From NCBI GenBank assembly GCA_963920665.1, contig OY987266.1:7073001-7137000 (forward strand): 64,000 nt of DNA, given 5' to 3'. Below, piece by piece: positions 50,468-62,340 of the stretch (its first letter is position 1; each line of letters begins with the position of its first letter). Position numbers and translations under genes: made by a program. A model generated the notes under the pieces. It worked only from the letters and a program-made list of their open reading frames with translations. It was not told where the DNA came from and made no database searches. This stretch comes from Straminergon stramineum (lineage: Eukaryota; Streptophyta; Bryopsida; Hypnales; Calliergonaceae).

Positions 50468-53400
50468 ATGGCGGCCACGGCGCGAGCGCTTTGGGCTTCG
50501 GCTCGCTCGCAAGCTTCTGTAAGCTTCTGTCTTTCTCTTCCTTACACTTTTCTGCGTTTCCGAAATTTTCCGAATTTTTCCCTGGTTTCTTTCGATGTTT
50601 TGCGGGGGGTTTTAGGGTTTAAGGTTTAGGGAGTGAAATCGTGTGTTGATTCGTGTTATGTTGCATTGGTCTTTGTTTTGTTGATGTGTTTAGATTGCGA
50701 TGTATGTTTTCTTTGGTCAATGTAGGGGAATTGCGCTTTCCAAGGAAGTATTCTGCGGTCATGGCTCTGCGGGCAGCGAGCTGGACATGCCACTGTCTCC
50801 GTTAAGCGCGTTTTTCCGCCTAATCAAGGTACGTTTCCTGATTTCGTATTGCCTGAAAGTGACAGTGTTCCTCAAATCTCTTTGATTCTGCGTTTTGGAG
50901 CTACTCTGCTTTTAGTTAAAACTCCAAACTATGAGAATCCTGAAATGAGAGATGGAATTTGTGACACAAATTATGAAAAGGTTCACGCAAATTGGTTATA
51001 TTCCCTTCTACGGTTTCTAGCTCAGTAACAATTTGAGTGTTCTTCAACGTTCTATAATCTCTTTACAGCTTTTGAACAGAGTTTGTAAAGACAGAATTCA
51101 AGAAACAACTTAGGCAATCAAAAACGCGATTACAAAATGACATCATTTTCCGGTAACCCTAGCATACAGATCTTCTGAACTCCGAAATTGGTTTGGCATT
51201 GAATAAAGTGTTAGGAACTTTCAAGTTCATGACGAATGTCAAGAATTATTCCTTCCTAGCCGCGTTGGGGCCAGTGACAATAGGGCACCATTTTTCAACT
51301 CCTTAGCTGAAATATATCGAGACAAGGTCACTGCCTCTCCGCATATATTCTCTTTGTTTATGAGCAAGCATATTGTAACAATGATGGTAGATCAAGAGCG
51401 AAAGCCTTCAACTAGTATTGGATACTATTACCGTGCCTAAAATATCCGTCTGGGAATTCAAAGTTAGCAACAAGGCAAAGCTTCTGTATTCCATATCTAG
51501 GGTTTAAAATTTATCCGAAGGGGAGGAAGCTTTTCATTGATGAAAGCTGCATCTATTGTGAACGTGAGGAAGTTTGAGTAGGTCTCTCCCAGCGAACCCG
51601 CATTTTTTTGTCTTTGCTCCAGTTATTGATAGAAAAATATTCTACCATTAACATTCATTTTCAAGTTCTAATTGTTAATGTCTATTACGTGTCTTAACTC
51701 AGCGTGAATATCCTGTCTTAGGTCTAAGTGTTTCACATAAATTCATCTTACCGCGAAGAACAAATTTTTTAGATCATAATGGGAACAAGTACTTGCCAAA
51801 AATGTACTTGTTCAAGATTTGTGGGGTTTCGAGCTTCTCTTAGACTCCTTCCAGTGTTCTTTTCCTTTCTCCGATTAGTGCAGACTTGCTGAAGGAAAGT
51901 GTGAAATGTGTGTAGGCCAACTGAAAGATGTGGAGATCAAGGTGACTAATTTTAATAGTGAGGACAAAGGTCTCGCAACGATAGCAGGTGATGTGTTTGA
52001 CGTGCCTATTCGACCGGACATTATTCACCGCGTTGTTCGCTGGCAACTTGCAAAGAGACGCCAGGTAAGACAGTCTCTGTAAACAGTTTTGCCTTGGATC
52101 GGCACTTTACTTATGTATGGTGTTGTACGGTGGTATAGAGGATATTTGATAAGTTGGTGATCCATGGCGTTGGCAGGGAAATGCTTCAACTAAGGGCATT
52201 CGCGAAGTTAGTGGTACAGGTAGAAAACCTGGTCCACAGAAGGGAAGCGGTAGAGCACGACATGGGTCCCTTCGAGGTCCACAGGTTCGGTCATCACCTC
52301 CACTACTAATAGAATTTTTCACCAACATCTGCTCGTTTCTTTTCCTTGGATTTCAACGATCCCCGTGAATGCGTCATCCGGATACATTCCTTCAGTGTAT
52401 AGCCATTTTGCTTGACTGTGCACTTACTTTTGACAGTATACTCATATGCTGACGTAAAGCACCTGTTTACTATCATGCGTTTTTGTTTTTCTCAGTTTCG
52501 AGGAGGAGCCACACAGCATGGTCCAAAACCACGGAGCCATGAAATAGGTTTGCAGAAGCAAGTGCGGCGACTTGGCCTCAAAGTAGCCCTTTCGGCCCGG
52601 ATTGCTGAGGGCAAGGTATGAAATATTTCTTTCCTATATGTATACAGTAAAATGTAAATGCCCAACTATGTGGCTTGACTGCGTACGTTGTGGCCGGGCG
52701 TATTGATGCTTGTTGTTGGGTTTTTTTGATGGCCGATACTCATGCTAGGTGTTTTATCACGTAGTTGGTTTTTAAAATAATACCTGAGCTGCTCTTTGAC
52801 TTCCATTTTGCGTGAAGTGCAATCTATGACTATTTTCAAATTTTTTCATAGTAATTGATTCTCCATCTTAAGAACATTCTTAGTAACATCAATGTGCTAG
52901 TTCTAAAGTGCAGTGTGATACCGTAAATGTTATGTTATGTTATTGTTTTAGTCCTGATGCTGGCTATTGGTTTCTAATATCTATTATTTGTCCTTCAATT
53001 GCACAGCTGAAGGTGTTTGATACCGTGGTGTCACCTACGCTTAAAACACGCGAAATGGAGCGTCTAATCGCTGGAATGGAGGGTAGCAAGAAGGTGCTTT
53101 TTGTTGATGATGCCGAGACGGTCAACGAGCCGTTGTGCCGTTCCACAGCCAACTTGCATTACATCAATGTGTTACCTGCCCAGGTAATGTTCTCAATGTT
53201 GTCTTTGAAAAATGTGCTGTTCTTCGTTTAACCTATACCATAAGACTAACGTTGTTATCCACTGTTAAATTGCCTATCGTGGATGGGTTTATGATTCTTT
53301 CATTGAAGTGAACTATGCAAAATGTTAAGCTTGCTTTCACTTATCAGTCATGAGCATGGTCGTTTTTGTACAACCCTTCAGTTTGTGACTCAACATTACA

Positions 53401-53544
53401 TCATAATTCTGTTTGTAACTCTGTATGATTTTATTTATGCAGGGCCTCAATGTTTACAGCATCTTGCAACACGATACTCTGGTGATGACTTTGGGGGCGA
53501 TTCGAAAAATTGAAGACCGTCTGCATACACCCATCAACAGATAA
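50468..53544 (+). CDS. Mitochondrial ribosomal protein uL4m (L4)
   Basis: It is a structural protein of the large mitoribosomal subunit; the loop of L4 proteins lines the exit tunnel. The ATG at 50468 ([17 protein letters not shown]) opens an Arg/Ala-rich presequence. Well-supported exons end the gene: about 51900-52064, 52177-52284, 52496-52615, 53007-53183 and 53443-53544. The last four are all in phase 0. Landmarks: [74 protein letters not shown] and [20 protein letters not shown]. Exon 1 (50468-50518) and exon 2 (50694-50828) are in phase 0 with each other. The join from exon 2 to the exon beginning near 51900 does not keep phase in my model, so a small exon or another acceptor is missing. 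Bacterial-type L4 without chloroplast features suggests mitochondria; plastid L4 is the alternative. Confidence 0.88.
50611..50631 (+). promoter_or_regulatory. Telo-box motif in intron 1 of the uL4m gene
   Basis: TTTAGGGTTTAAGGTTTAGGG contains the plant telo-box (AAACCCTAA in reverse) just downstream of exon 1. Telo-boxes are a recognised feature near the 5' end of plant ribosomal-protein and translation genes. A role here is inference from position. Confidence 0.55.
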
Positions 53545-54247
53545 TTAATCAGGCTGTTATTCACTGTTACTTCATGTCTTATCATTGCCATAAGAGGATC
53601 TAAATTGTTCCGCTTCTTGGTCCTGATGAACGATCCTGAACCTTTCAAGGGATGTTTTTCCGGCACAAAGGCACACATTATTCAGGCTGGGCGCTTTGCA
53701 ACATATACGTTGAGCCGTAATCGCTTCTGGGCAGCTTGAAGATGGGGACATTTCTCATCATGCTCTAGTGCTGTACTTTTGATGAAGTAAAGTCTAGATA
53801 GTATATGGTGTCTTTCAATTGTTCCTCGAGGCTTTGTAGAAAAACGGCGTCAATATTGACCGCGGTACAACCGGAGGGAGTTTAACATTCAGATACGGTA
53901 GTTGTGTCTTCTCTTAAATGTATTGCCCCACAATCGAGACCAGGGTCCCTATTGAATAAAAAGAATCATACCATCCTTCAGGAGCTGCCTCAACATCTTT
54001 TGAAAAAGTAATGATGTTTCTTTGTGTGCATAATCTTCAGCTCGATGTTTTCTTGCTGCCTTCTACAGTAAAGAATGGTAGGTCTTCATGGTATATGCTA
54101 AAGAAGGAAACGAAACGTGTGCTACTTAGAAATCTTTTGCTACCGGTATGTATTGCATTATGAAACGCACTCATTTTTTTGGTTCACTCTGATCGTTAAG
54201 TGTGTTGGTTTGTGCTCAGAACAGGGAACAAAAATTGCAAAATGAAT
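53545..54247. other. uL4m 3' flank
   Basis: The stretch probably includes the 3' UTR of the uL4m gene; AATAAA at about 53955 could serve as a polyadenylation signal. No other gene is seen. Confidence 0.4.
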
Positions 54248-54329
54248 CGTCAACTGCAGGATTTGAACCTGCGCGGGGAAACCCCAGTAGATTTCGAGTC
54301 TACCGCCTTAACCACTCGGCCAAATTGAC
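54248..54329 (-). tRNA. tRNA-Ser (anticodon CGA)
   Basis: An 82-nt class II tRNA is read on the minus strand. The acceptor stem GTCAATT pairs with AGTTGAC (one G-T pair), with discriminator G. The A box (TGGCCGAGTGGTT) and B box (GGTTCAAATCC) are good. The anticodon loop reads ACTCGAAAT with CGA at the anticodon, followed by the long Ser-type variable arm. CCA is not encoded. Serine CGA is a nuclear isoacceptor. T runs just downstream (about 54231-54245 on the minus strand) would end Pol III transcription. Confidence 0.95.
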
Positions 54330-54338
54330 GACTGTCTC

Positions 54339-54411
54339 CGACCATGCTGGGGATCGAACCCAGAGTCTCTTGCTCCGTAGGCAAGCGCCTTATCCATTGG
54401 GCCACACGGTC
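54339..54411 (-). tRNA. tRNA-Arg (anticodon ACG)
   Basis: A 73-nt tRNA is read on the minus strand. GACCGTG pairs with CATGGTC, with discriminator G. The anticodon stem CTTGC/GCAAG encloses CTACGGA, placing ACG at the anticodon (read as ICG). The B box is GGTTCGATCCC. CCA is not encoded. It lies only 9 bp upstream of the tRNA-Ser gene on the same strand. Confidence 0.95.
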
Positions 54412-54683
54412 ACAGGTGCTGGATTGCGCGTTTCAGTTTTGAGAACTCGTCATGCGAAGATGGCCCGGAGTCACACTACCACATGTCAGAACGGGAATTC
54501 ACATACTCTGTGGCAATGGATAAGACCTCTTTAACAAGTCAATTTCAGAATTGCATTCCAAAATTTTACATGAGGGCTAATGTTGTGTATGCATCCAAAA
54601 TTGCCATCTAAAATGTATAAACTACATTCACTTTTAGTAGTAATTCTATATCTACTAAATATATCTATTAAATATCCCATACC

Positions 54684-55140
54684 TTAATATGTCAATGATA
54701 TGGAAGATGAATCTAGTATTGCCCTTAACCCCTAAACAATAGACTGGTAACCACGGGGAAAGGCCAGTTGTGCACTATTCAGCATCCATTATTTGATTGT
54801 GAGTGCCCAGTGTTGCAAAAGCTTGCATTTCCAGTTGCCCTCATCAAAATTGCAAGAAGGGCAACCTATGGCTTAACATCATGTACGTGTATTACCGTGT
54901 CAATTTCTCTATGTCCATGCACTCGAAAAATATGAATGCATCCAAATGATGCAACTTCTAGCCCTCCATGATGCATCATGTCTCCACAATTGTGTTAAAA
55001 AAATGGATGCAAAAATGCATTCCTACACCCTACATATTACCTTCTTGTTATTCATCGGATAAAAAACATCCACATCAGCATTTATGGGTTAATATGTCAA
55101 TGATATGGAAGACAAATCTAGTATTGCCCAAATTGGTAAG
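54684..55140. repeat. Direct repeat of ~45 bp, 405 bp apart
   Basis: TTAATATGTCAATGATATGG with a further ~25 bp ending TCTAGTATTGCCC occurs at 54684 and 55089 with few changes. The material between is not itself repeated. It could be a trace of short terminal direct repeats, or a segmental duplication. Confidence 0.65.
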
Positions 55141-56394
55141 AAACCTATGAGATGTGGAACGAGGTCAACCCTTGGCACTAAGGTAAACTACCCGATTATG
55201 GGCAAAGTGTGTATATTCATGTTCTAAAATGTACACCACCATTACAATTTTGCCTACAATGGGTGTGCTTCCATTTTGCCAATAATGGGATAGTTTACCT
55301 TATCTCCTATCTTGAAAGTGGGATATTGCCAATTGTCTTGCACATAGTTTAACCTATTTTTTGCACCATCTCAAGATAAATGGAAAAATCTAATTCCTAA
55401 GTTATTGTTGGCTAAAATTGTGTTTTGTAACATCCACAAGCTTCTTTAGGGTTCTTTCAATTGCAAACATGAATTGAAAAAATTTCAAATTTGATCATCT
55501 ATGGTAAATAATAAGTTCTTTTTGTTTGATTCAAGGTGAAGAATTTGGAGTGAATAGATAGAGAAGAAAAGATTGTACTCAAAAAGACAAAGATACCCTA
55601 TCTTTAGAATGGGAGATGGTGCAAAAAGAACCCAACCCCCCTTAGAGTGGGTTTCCATTTGGTTGCATTCTAAATCCTTTAACCTCTAAAGTCTCTAGTG
55701 TGCCCTCAAGGGACACTTGACAATTCGGGCAAGTTCTTATAATCTCAATTTTTGCCTTCAGTTTTTAACCTTTTCTAAGGATAGAAAAACAAAAAATTTC
55801 TCTAAAAATATAATTTCTATTTCAATCACTTAGTGCTTGAGAGCAAAAGTTATCCCATACAAAGCTTAAAATAGGCAAGAGTGGGCAAGAAAAAAAACTT
55901 AACAAAAAAGATTCAAAATTTGTTATTCTATAGATTATTTTTTGTCTATATATAAGGATTTGGTTTGTTCCAATTGAATAAGTGATGAGTAATTATAGTG
56001 CATCTTTTTTTGCAAGTAATTAGAGCATCTTCTTAAGAAAAAGAGCTTATTGGATTTTCTTCTGAGCTCAATTTCTATAAGGCTAAGTTTGGTTTGATTG
56101 TTAGAACAATCTCACCATTGGAATTAGTATGTTTCAATTTCATCTTAAAATTGTGAACAATTTAGTTTTCCCTCTATCTCAAATTAACTTCTACTTAACA
56201 ATATTTTAAAGAATGAAAATCATAATAACATTGTTTTCTTAATCTCTTTAATAACATTGTCCTCAACTAAATTTTTCAACATAAATAATTTGAAATTTGA
56301 AATGAAAAAATTGCAAGTTAAGAGGGTTCAAAATATAATGAACCAATTTGCCGTGGTGTGAAAAAATCAATTGTTTTCTTCACTTTGAACACAA

Positions 56395-56575
56395 ATATCT
56401 TGCAATCTACACAATCAAAGTTTCTGAAATTTCTTCTATACATTCTCATACTAGTCCATTGCAAGATCCTATATGTAGATAAAGAAAGGAAAATTTTAAA
56501 AATATGCTCTTTGCACTAAAAATGACAATTTTGAGTAGTTTCTAACCAAAAAGGCCTTGAGACTTTAGGGGTTAA
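56395..56575. repeat. Solo arm related to the 16-17 kb foldback element
   Basis: The order CTTGCAATCTA, TTTCTGAAATTT, a ..CATTGCAAGATCCTA.. word, then GACAATTTTGAG and finally ACTTTAGGGGTTAATC matches the right arm at 16838-17006 over its whole length, with substitutions. No inverted partner was clear nearby, so this may be a solo arm or one arm of an eroded element. Confidence 0.6.
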
Positions 56576-56837
56576 TCCAACTTCTTTGGAACAATCATAT
56601 CTAATATGTCAAATTTGTTTAGATATAAGACAAGTGTGCTACAAGAAATGACAACATTGCAAGAGTGTACAAGATATTTGAGAATTTCAATGAAGAGAGA
56701 ATCAAATTAACCCTTAAAAGACATTTTGTGTCCCTTAGCTTGAGCCTTCCACCCAACAAAAAATTGAAATTGCAGGAGCATCAATCAACAATACTTTGAA
56801 AAATTGGGCATCTTTTGTCCATCCTTTTAGGAAGGGT

Positions 56838-57095
56838 ACTAGCATATGAGCCTATGATCTTGAGCCCATGAGCCTAGGACCTAGGCTTCTATATTTTAGG
56901 CACCTTCTATATTATAGGATATCTATGTTATAAATACCTTTGTTTTAGGTGCCTATATTATAAGCACTTTCCATGTTATAGAGTACCTATGGAATAGGTA
57001 CTTATGTTATAAACACCTACAATAGTTGTAGAGTATTTACTTATATATAGGCTCAAGGTTCATAGGCTTGCATTTCTAGGCTCATGAGCTAGCAT
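56838..57095. repeat. 258-bp foldback element
   Basis: The left end (ACTAGCATATGAGCCTATG, then TTGAGCC) and right end (GGCTCAAGG, CATAGGCTTG, then CTCATGAGCTAGCAT) are inverted copies of about 40 bp with small gaps. The interior is a run of ~20-bp words (TTATAGG.ACCTATGTTATAA.CACCT) that are themselves near-palindromic. The whole would fold into a long imperfect hairpin. No coding capacity. Confidence 0.7.
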
Positions 57096-59282
57096 CATTG
57101 TTCCTTTCAACAAGTATTAAATGAGCTAATCCTTGTTTCAATTTTTGATTCATAGAAAGAAAGAGGTCATGATTGGCACTTTGGCAGGTGTAGAAGTTTT
57201 CTCGACGTTTTTCATCTTTGCTTGAGAAGAATGGTTGCTTGGTTTCTAAAGAAGTACCATTTATAGAGTTGCACAAAGAACTTGCCTAGTCTTCAAATTC
57301 TCTAATAAATTTCTTGGGTTGCTTCATAGGAACAAAAATGTCCTTTAATCCCTTTACAATGTTATGACCAAAAATGGCTTGTAGTTCACACTAGGGCTTT
57401 TTTTTGGCTTTTTGGTGCCAGATTGCACCAACAAAAATAATTTGGCTAAAAAATATCAAAAAATTTAGATGAAATCACCAAATTGTGGATGAAAACCATA
57501 TTATACATCCAATATGTGGATGAATGATGTAATTTGGAGTACCACTATAACATTTAATATCGCCACTTTGGCACTTCGTAAAAAATGAAAAAAACAACTT
57601 GGTTCACACATTAGTAGATTTAGAGCATGAGAATGGTTATATTTTTTCAAAATTTGGAACAATATAAAAGTTTGAGCAAGGTCATGAAGTAAATTTTTGA
57701 ATTTTTTGAAAAAAAGGTAAATTCTTTTGTATTCTACAGACCATTATTTGACCATATTCAAGTATTATACTAGAATAAAGGTGTATTGTATTCAAGCCTG
57801 CAATTCATGAGTAGTTTTGAATCCAATATACAATATATGATTGGTTCTACAACGAATGTAGCTATGGAAGGGATGAAGGGCGGTTGATAGATCATATGTC
57901 ACTAGTGAAAAATGAAGGTCACTATTATGGCAAGGAAGGTCATTATTCTCATGTTTCACCTACTAGGTTTTGTAAGAAAATTTTCTTTTACTCATATACA
58001 ACAAATATCACAAGTTTTTTTTAGCCGATTCAATGTAACTATTTTTCAGAAATTCTCAGTTGTATCACACATGGAAGAAAATTGTTGGTTGATTTGTAAA
58101 CTTGATTATCTTTATTGTGTAAAAATCCATGAATTTATTTTAGCATCTTGTTGCATATGGCAACCCCTTGAAGAGAATTTATAAACAAAAATCATTGATT
58201 TTACTTGTTTTCATGGTATTTATGTTTTCAGAATATTAACTACCACAATTGAAAAGTCCTGAAACTTCATGCAACATCAATACTACTCATGCCTAAGCTC
58301 CAAAGAAAATTGAGATTCATTGGACATTCTTTGTATACACAAACACAACTTGTATCCTAAAATGCCACTTATACATTCAAGGCCCAAGTGTTTTCTTACA
58401 TCCTTTAGGGGTTTGGGTGATTGTCTATTAGCTTGAAATGTGATATTAGAGAAATCAAGGTGATATTAAAGAGTTATGAAACACAAGCAGTGGAAGGTTC
58501 ACATTGAGTAAGGTAAGCTTCTTTACTTCTGGGATTTGCTTTGGCACTATCTCTGTCGCATCAAGTTTCCATTTGTGCTTCTTCTCATAGTCATGTGTGG
58601 TGCATCAAGCGGGCTTATTTATTGTCATTAAGAATTTAGGCAATGGACTACATGGATTTATCTTTGCACAATTCTCATGCTGCAAACGGAGCTTAGTGTG
58701 TAGGCAATCTTCCCTGGAGCAAGGGTAGGGGTATACTCTTTGACGACATATTCTATTGAAGAGGTGTGAGCTTTGTCTTCATCATCATCCTCTTAACTCA
58801 TTCAAAAGTACACATTCTTTGGTTTTGTAGTTTAGTCTTCTTAGTGATTTCAGCTTTGTTCTTTGTACTTCTCTGTAACGTAGTGTTGTATTGTTCTGAG
58901 CAATGTCCTCAGGAAGGCCATCTCTGTGAATTTCTATGAGGTTTTATATATTTTGCTACAAATGTCCATAACTATTGTGAATGAGATGGATTGAAAAATG
59001 AGGTAGATTATGGAACTTGAGATTATTCTAAGCATAATTATGAATAGAGACATAAGCATTTCAGTGGTTTAATGAAACTACTCCATGTTTTTTGTCTATA
59101 GATGAGGTTGTATTATTGTATTTGTATATATTGAAGAGGATTATGTTCAATTTCTATTTGGATGAGTTCTTGATGTTTTGTGATATTCTCTTGATACGTT
59201 CATCAATGATGTTTTTTCATGAATTTTAATTGATTCATTATTGTACTTGAAAATAGTCTAACAAGACTTTGTTGAGAGTCTC

Positions 59283-60080
59283 GAGAAGATGAACAAGTTA
59301 AAGAAGCTCTTGAAGAGATTCGCTAAGGAGACCTCAAAATGATGAAGAATAAGAAGCCCGTGAAGAAACTACCTACAAGGAGTCTTAGAAAGATGAAGTC
59401 GAAAAAGGTTCTCATGAAGAAATTGCCTAAGAAGAGCCTCGAAAAGATGAAGAAGAATAAGAAGTTGGTGAAAAACCTAGTAAGCAAAGCCTCAAGATGT
59501 TAGAGAAGAACAAGAAGCTAGTGAAGAAGTAGGCTAAGGTGACGTAGGTGAGCCTCAAGGCGTTAGATAAGAACAAGAAGTTTGTGAAGAAATTGCCAAA
59601 GAAGAGCTTCAAGATGATGAAGAAGCACATGAAGTTTGTGAAGAAACTAGTGAGGGAAATCCTCAAAATCCTAAAGAAGAACTTTTGAAGAAGGTAGTTA
59701 AGGAGAGCCTTAGGAAGAAAGAGAAGCTCATGAAGAACCTAATAAAAGAAGGCCTTAAGATGATAGACAAGAACAAGAAACTCTTAAAGATGTTGGCGAA
59801 GGTGAAGACTGAAGAGCCTCAAGGTATTGGGCAAGAACAAGAAGCTCATGAAGAAGCTACTTAAGAAAAGCCTCAAGATGATGAACAAGAATAAGAAGCT
59901 CATAAAGAAGGTGCCGAAGGAGAGCCTAAAGGTGTTGGACAAGCCTAAGAAGATGATGAAGAAGTTGATTAATGAGAGCCTCAAGATGATGAACAAGAAG
60001 AAGAAGCTCATGAAGAAATTGCCTAAAGAGGGCCTCAAGAAGATGACCGAAAATAACAAGTTCCTGAAGAAGGCATGCCC
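59283..60080 (+). repeat. ~54-bp minisatellite encoding 18-residue Lys-rich units
   Basis: About 14 units translate on the plus strand as variants of SLKMMNKNKKLIKKVPKE (18 residues, 54 bp). The frame is open from 59827 to 60168, covering the last four to five units and a unique hydrophobic tail. Upstream units are split among frames by indels and stops (for example near 59530). The unit is amphipathic and strongly basic, without a family I recognise. It is either a decayed repeat-protein gene or a non-coding minisatellite whose frame is incidental. Confidence 0.7.
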
Positions 60081-61545
60081 TAAAACTTGCTTGCTCTTGG
60101 CTTTGTTCAAACTAAGCCACAAAGTTTCATGCTCTTATGTAGCATTTAGAGTCTCAGGAAACCATTAGAGGTCAAGATAATGAAGACCACAGCCGTGGTG
60201 AAGTTTTAGTTGAAGGTTTGGCCATAGAAAACTGTGAAATGGAAGAAATTAAGTCTTCCAGTACACTCAAATGGGCATCCTTTGTTCTATGAGAACTAAA
60301 AAATGTAAATGGTCCATCAATACATAATCTTTTTATTGAATGTCTTAATTAATCTCTCTCTCCTTGCGCTTGTTGATTGTTGGTGTACAATTTAGTTTTG
60401 TAGTGATACAATAACTATACCTTAATTTGAGTGAAAAGTTTGTGCCTGACTTTTCACTTGCGTGGTTGCAGGTTCATGTGTTGTCACATGGGAGCTCCCT
60501 CAATATGTTCTCATGCATTGAAATTGCTAATTTTCTACAGACCTACAACTAGAAATTGTGAATATTGTAATTCTAAATTCCAGCCACTTGAAACGATTAG
60601 AATACTAGATTGGTATAGTGAATTGCTTTAGCACTTTCACAACAATTTTTATTTGTCACTATCCCAATTGCTTTAGAGTTGTCTTTAGAGTTTACAAGCA
60701 ACGACTTGTATCAATTGCAACAAGGAAATTTGTTGCATATATGAGAGTGAACTTGTTGCAATTGTATTAACAAAACATGTTATGTTTGAAATTAGGTGAC
60801 AATGACTTCTATTGATTATAGTTCTAGTTGCCTCCAAGTTTCTAACTTGAATCTAAAGTACACTTGGCAAATGACTCATGGCCCCTACTATCCTCTTAAG
60901 TCTCAACAAAAGCAGACAACCCGTGGACAAGGCATAGCAGTAGTAAATTATTTTTACAAATTAAAATTCACAACCAACACACCCTTGATAACTCGCTTGA
61001 TAATCTCCACCATTGATCTCCACCAAAACAAAAATGAATTTGTAACAATTTTTGTGAGTGTACAAAACATTTAGAGAGCCACTATATTTTAGATTTTCAA
61101 AACTCTTCTTCACAAACATTTTGTTGTTTAAAGTTTGGAAGTAAGATTTTTGTCAAATTTGACTTTTTTTTTTGTTAATAGCCCTTTATAAATGACTTCT
61201 ATAGATAAATAATGTTGGTATAAAAATCATGAATAAATCACAATTAATATTTTAAAGTTTAAAATTACAACCCAAAAAAATCACTAAGATTCAATCTACA
61301 ATTCATTGGAGGGAATTCTAATTTTTGATCTCAAATTCTATTGAGAATGATTGGTTATTTCATTGATAAATCCATAAAATCTATAGATCATAGATCATTT
61401 ACTAAAAATTTTTTCCCTAAATTAGCTAAAATGGTAGCATTCGCTATGTACAAAGAAGAAGAAAAAAGATATTCCCTATTAATTACCCCTTCTCCAAATC
61501 AAAAAATAAATAAATAGATTAACTAACGTGTGACTAAGCAATTTG

Positions 61546-61558
61546 CCCCCCCCCCCCC
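61546..61558. repeat. Poly-C tract (13 bases)
   Basis: Thirteen C residues in a row in AT-rich DNA, a mononucleotide repeat that is likely length-variable or miscalled in assembly. Confidence 0.9.
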
Positions 61559-62325
61559 TTTTAAAATCAAAAAAATTCCCCTATAAACAGCTTCGACATA
61601 TAGTATGACATATAAAATATTGATATGACATATGGTATGAGATATAGGTTCAGATTTGGTTCAATTGTCCCATATCTATTGTAATCAAATATGATTTAGA
61701 AGAAATACATGTATGGTTTGGGAGGTGGAGGTAGAAGTGTAATAAAAAAAATACAATTCACAAAGGGGGTAATTAATAAAATTATATTGAGTGGATATTA
61801 AAGTGATCCCTCATCACCTACTCAACTATCTTGCAATCATTCTCCATCTTCACAATTTAGTGTATCTAAAGAATGAATTCTTTATTTGTGATAGTTTTCA
61901 AGTCAATGTTCTGATTTTTTTCAATTACACTTTAAAAATACATATTCACATGTGCACTCAAAGTAACTACACCTAAAATCATTTGAATAGGCATCTTTAC
62001 ATGGTTCTTATGACAAAATTGTTGGATTTTTGTTGGATTTTGTTGACTATTGAAAAAAAATTCCATATTCTCAATATCTTTGGTATTTTTTGCACAATAT
62101 AAAGAAACTAAAAACTCTTAAGGTGATAATTATAGATATATCCAAAATCAAACTCATAGTTTAATATTTAGAGTGTCATATTTTGGATAGTAAATAAATA
62201 TGATTTACCATAGACCTCTTTCAATTAGGTGTTATTACCTTAAAGCATCTCCATTCCACTCATCGAACTTGGCTACTCTGACTAGCCAAATGTGGGAGGC
62301 ATGAAGGCTCAATTCACTACACCTA

Positions 62326-62340
62326 GGGTTTGATACCAAT
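62326..62340 (-). other. Possible retrotransposon primer-binding site remnant
   Basis: On the minus strand ATTGGTATCAAACCC resembles the TGGTATCA core complementary to the 3' end of initiator tRNA-Met, which primes many plant LTR retrotransposons. Only eight bases match the usual site. No LTR pair, gag or pol coding was found, so this may be chance. Confidence 0.2.

Larger units (their letters stand above)
55141..59280. other. AT-rich intergenic region with scattered elements
   Basis: No supported gene; the open frame at 57912-58184 shows no conserved motif. Two elements are listed separately: a related arm of the foldback family at about 56395-56575 and a foldback element at 56838-57095. 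Confidence 0.4.

Noticed and set aside
54248..54411. Organellar origin of the tRNA pair
   Set aside because: Serine CGA is not a plastid isoacceptor and the flanks are ordinary nuclear intergenic DNA.
59784..60122. Minus-strand hydrophobic ORF rich in Phe and Leu resembling a membrane protein
   Set aside because: It is the complement of the Lys-rich 54-bp repeat (AAG/AAA become CTT/TTT) and has no independent support.
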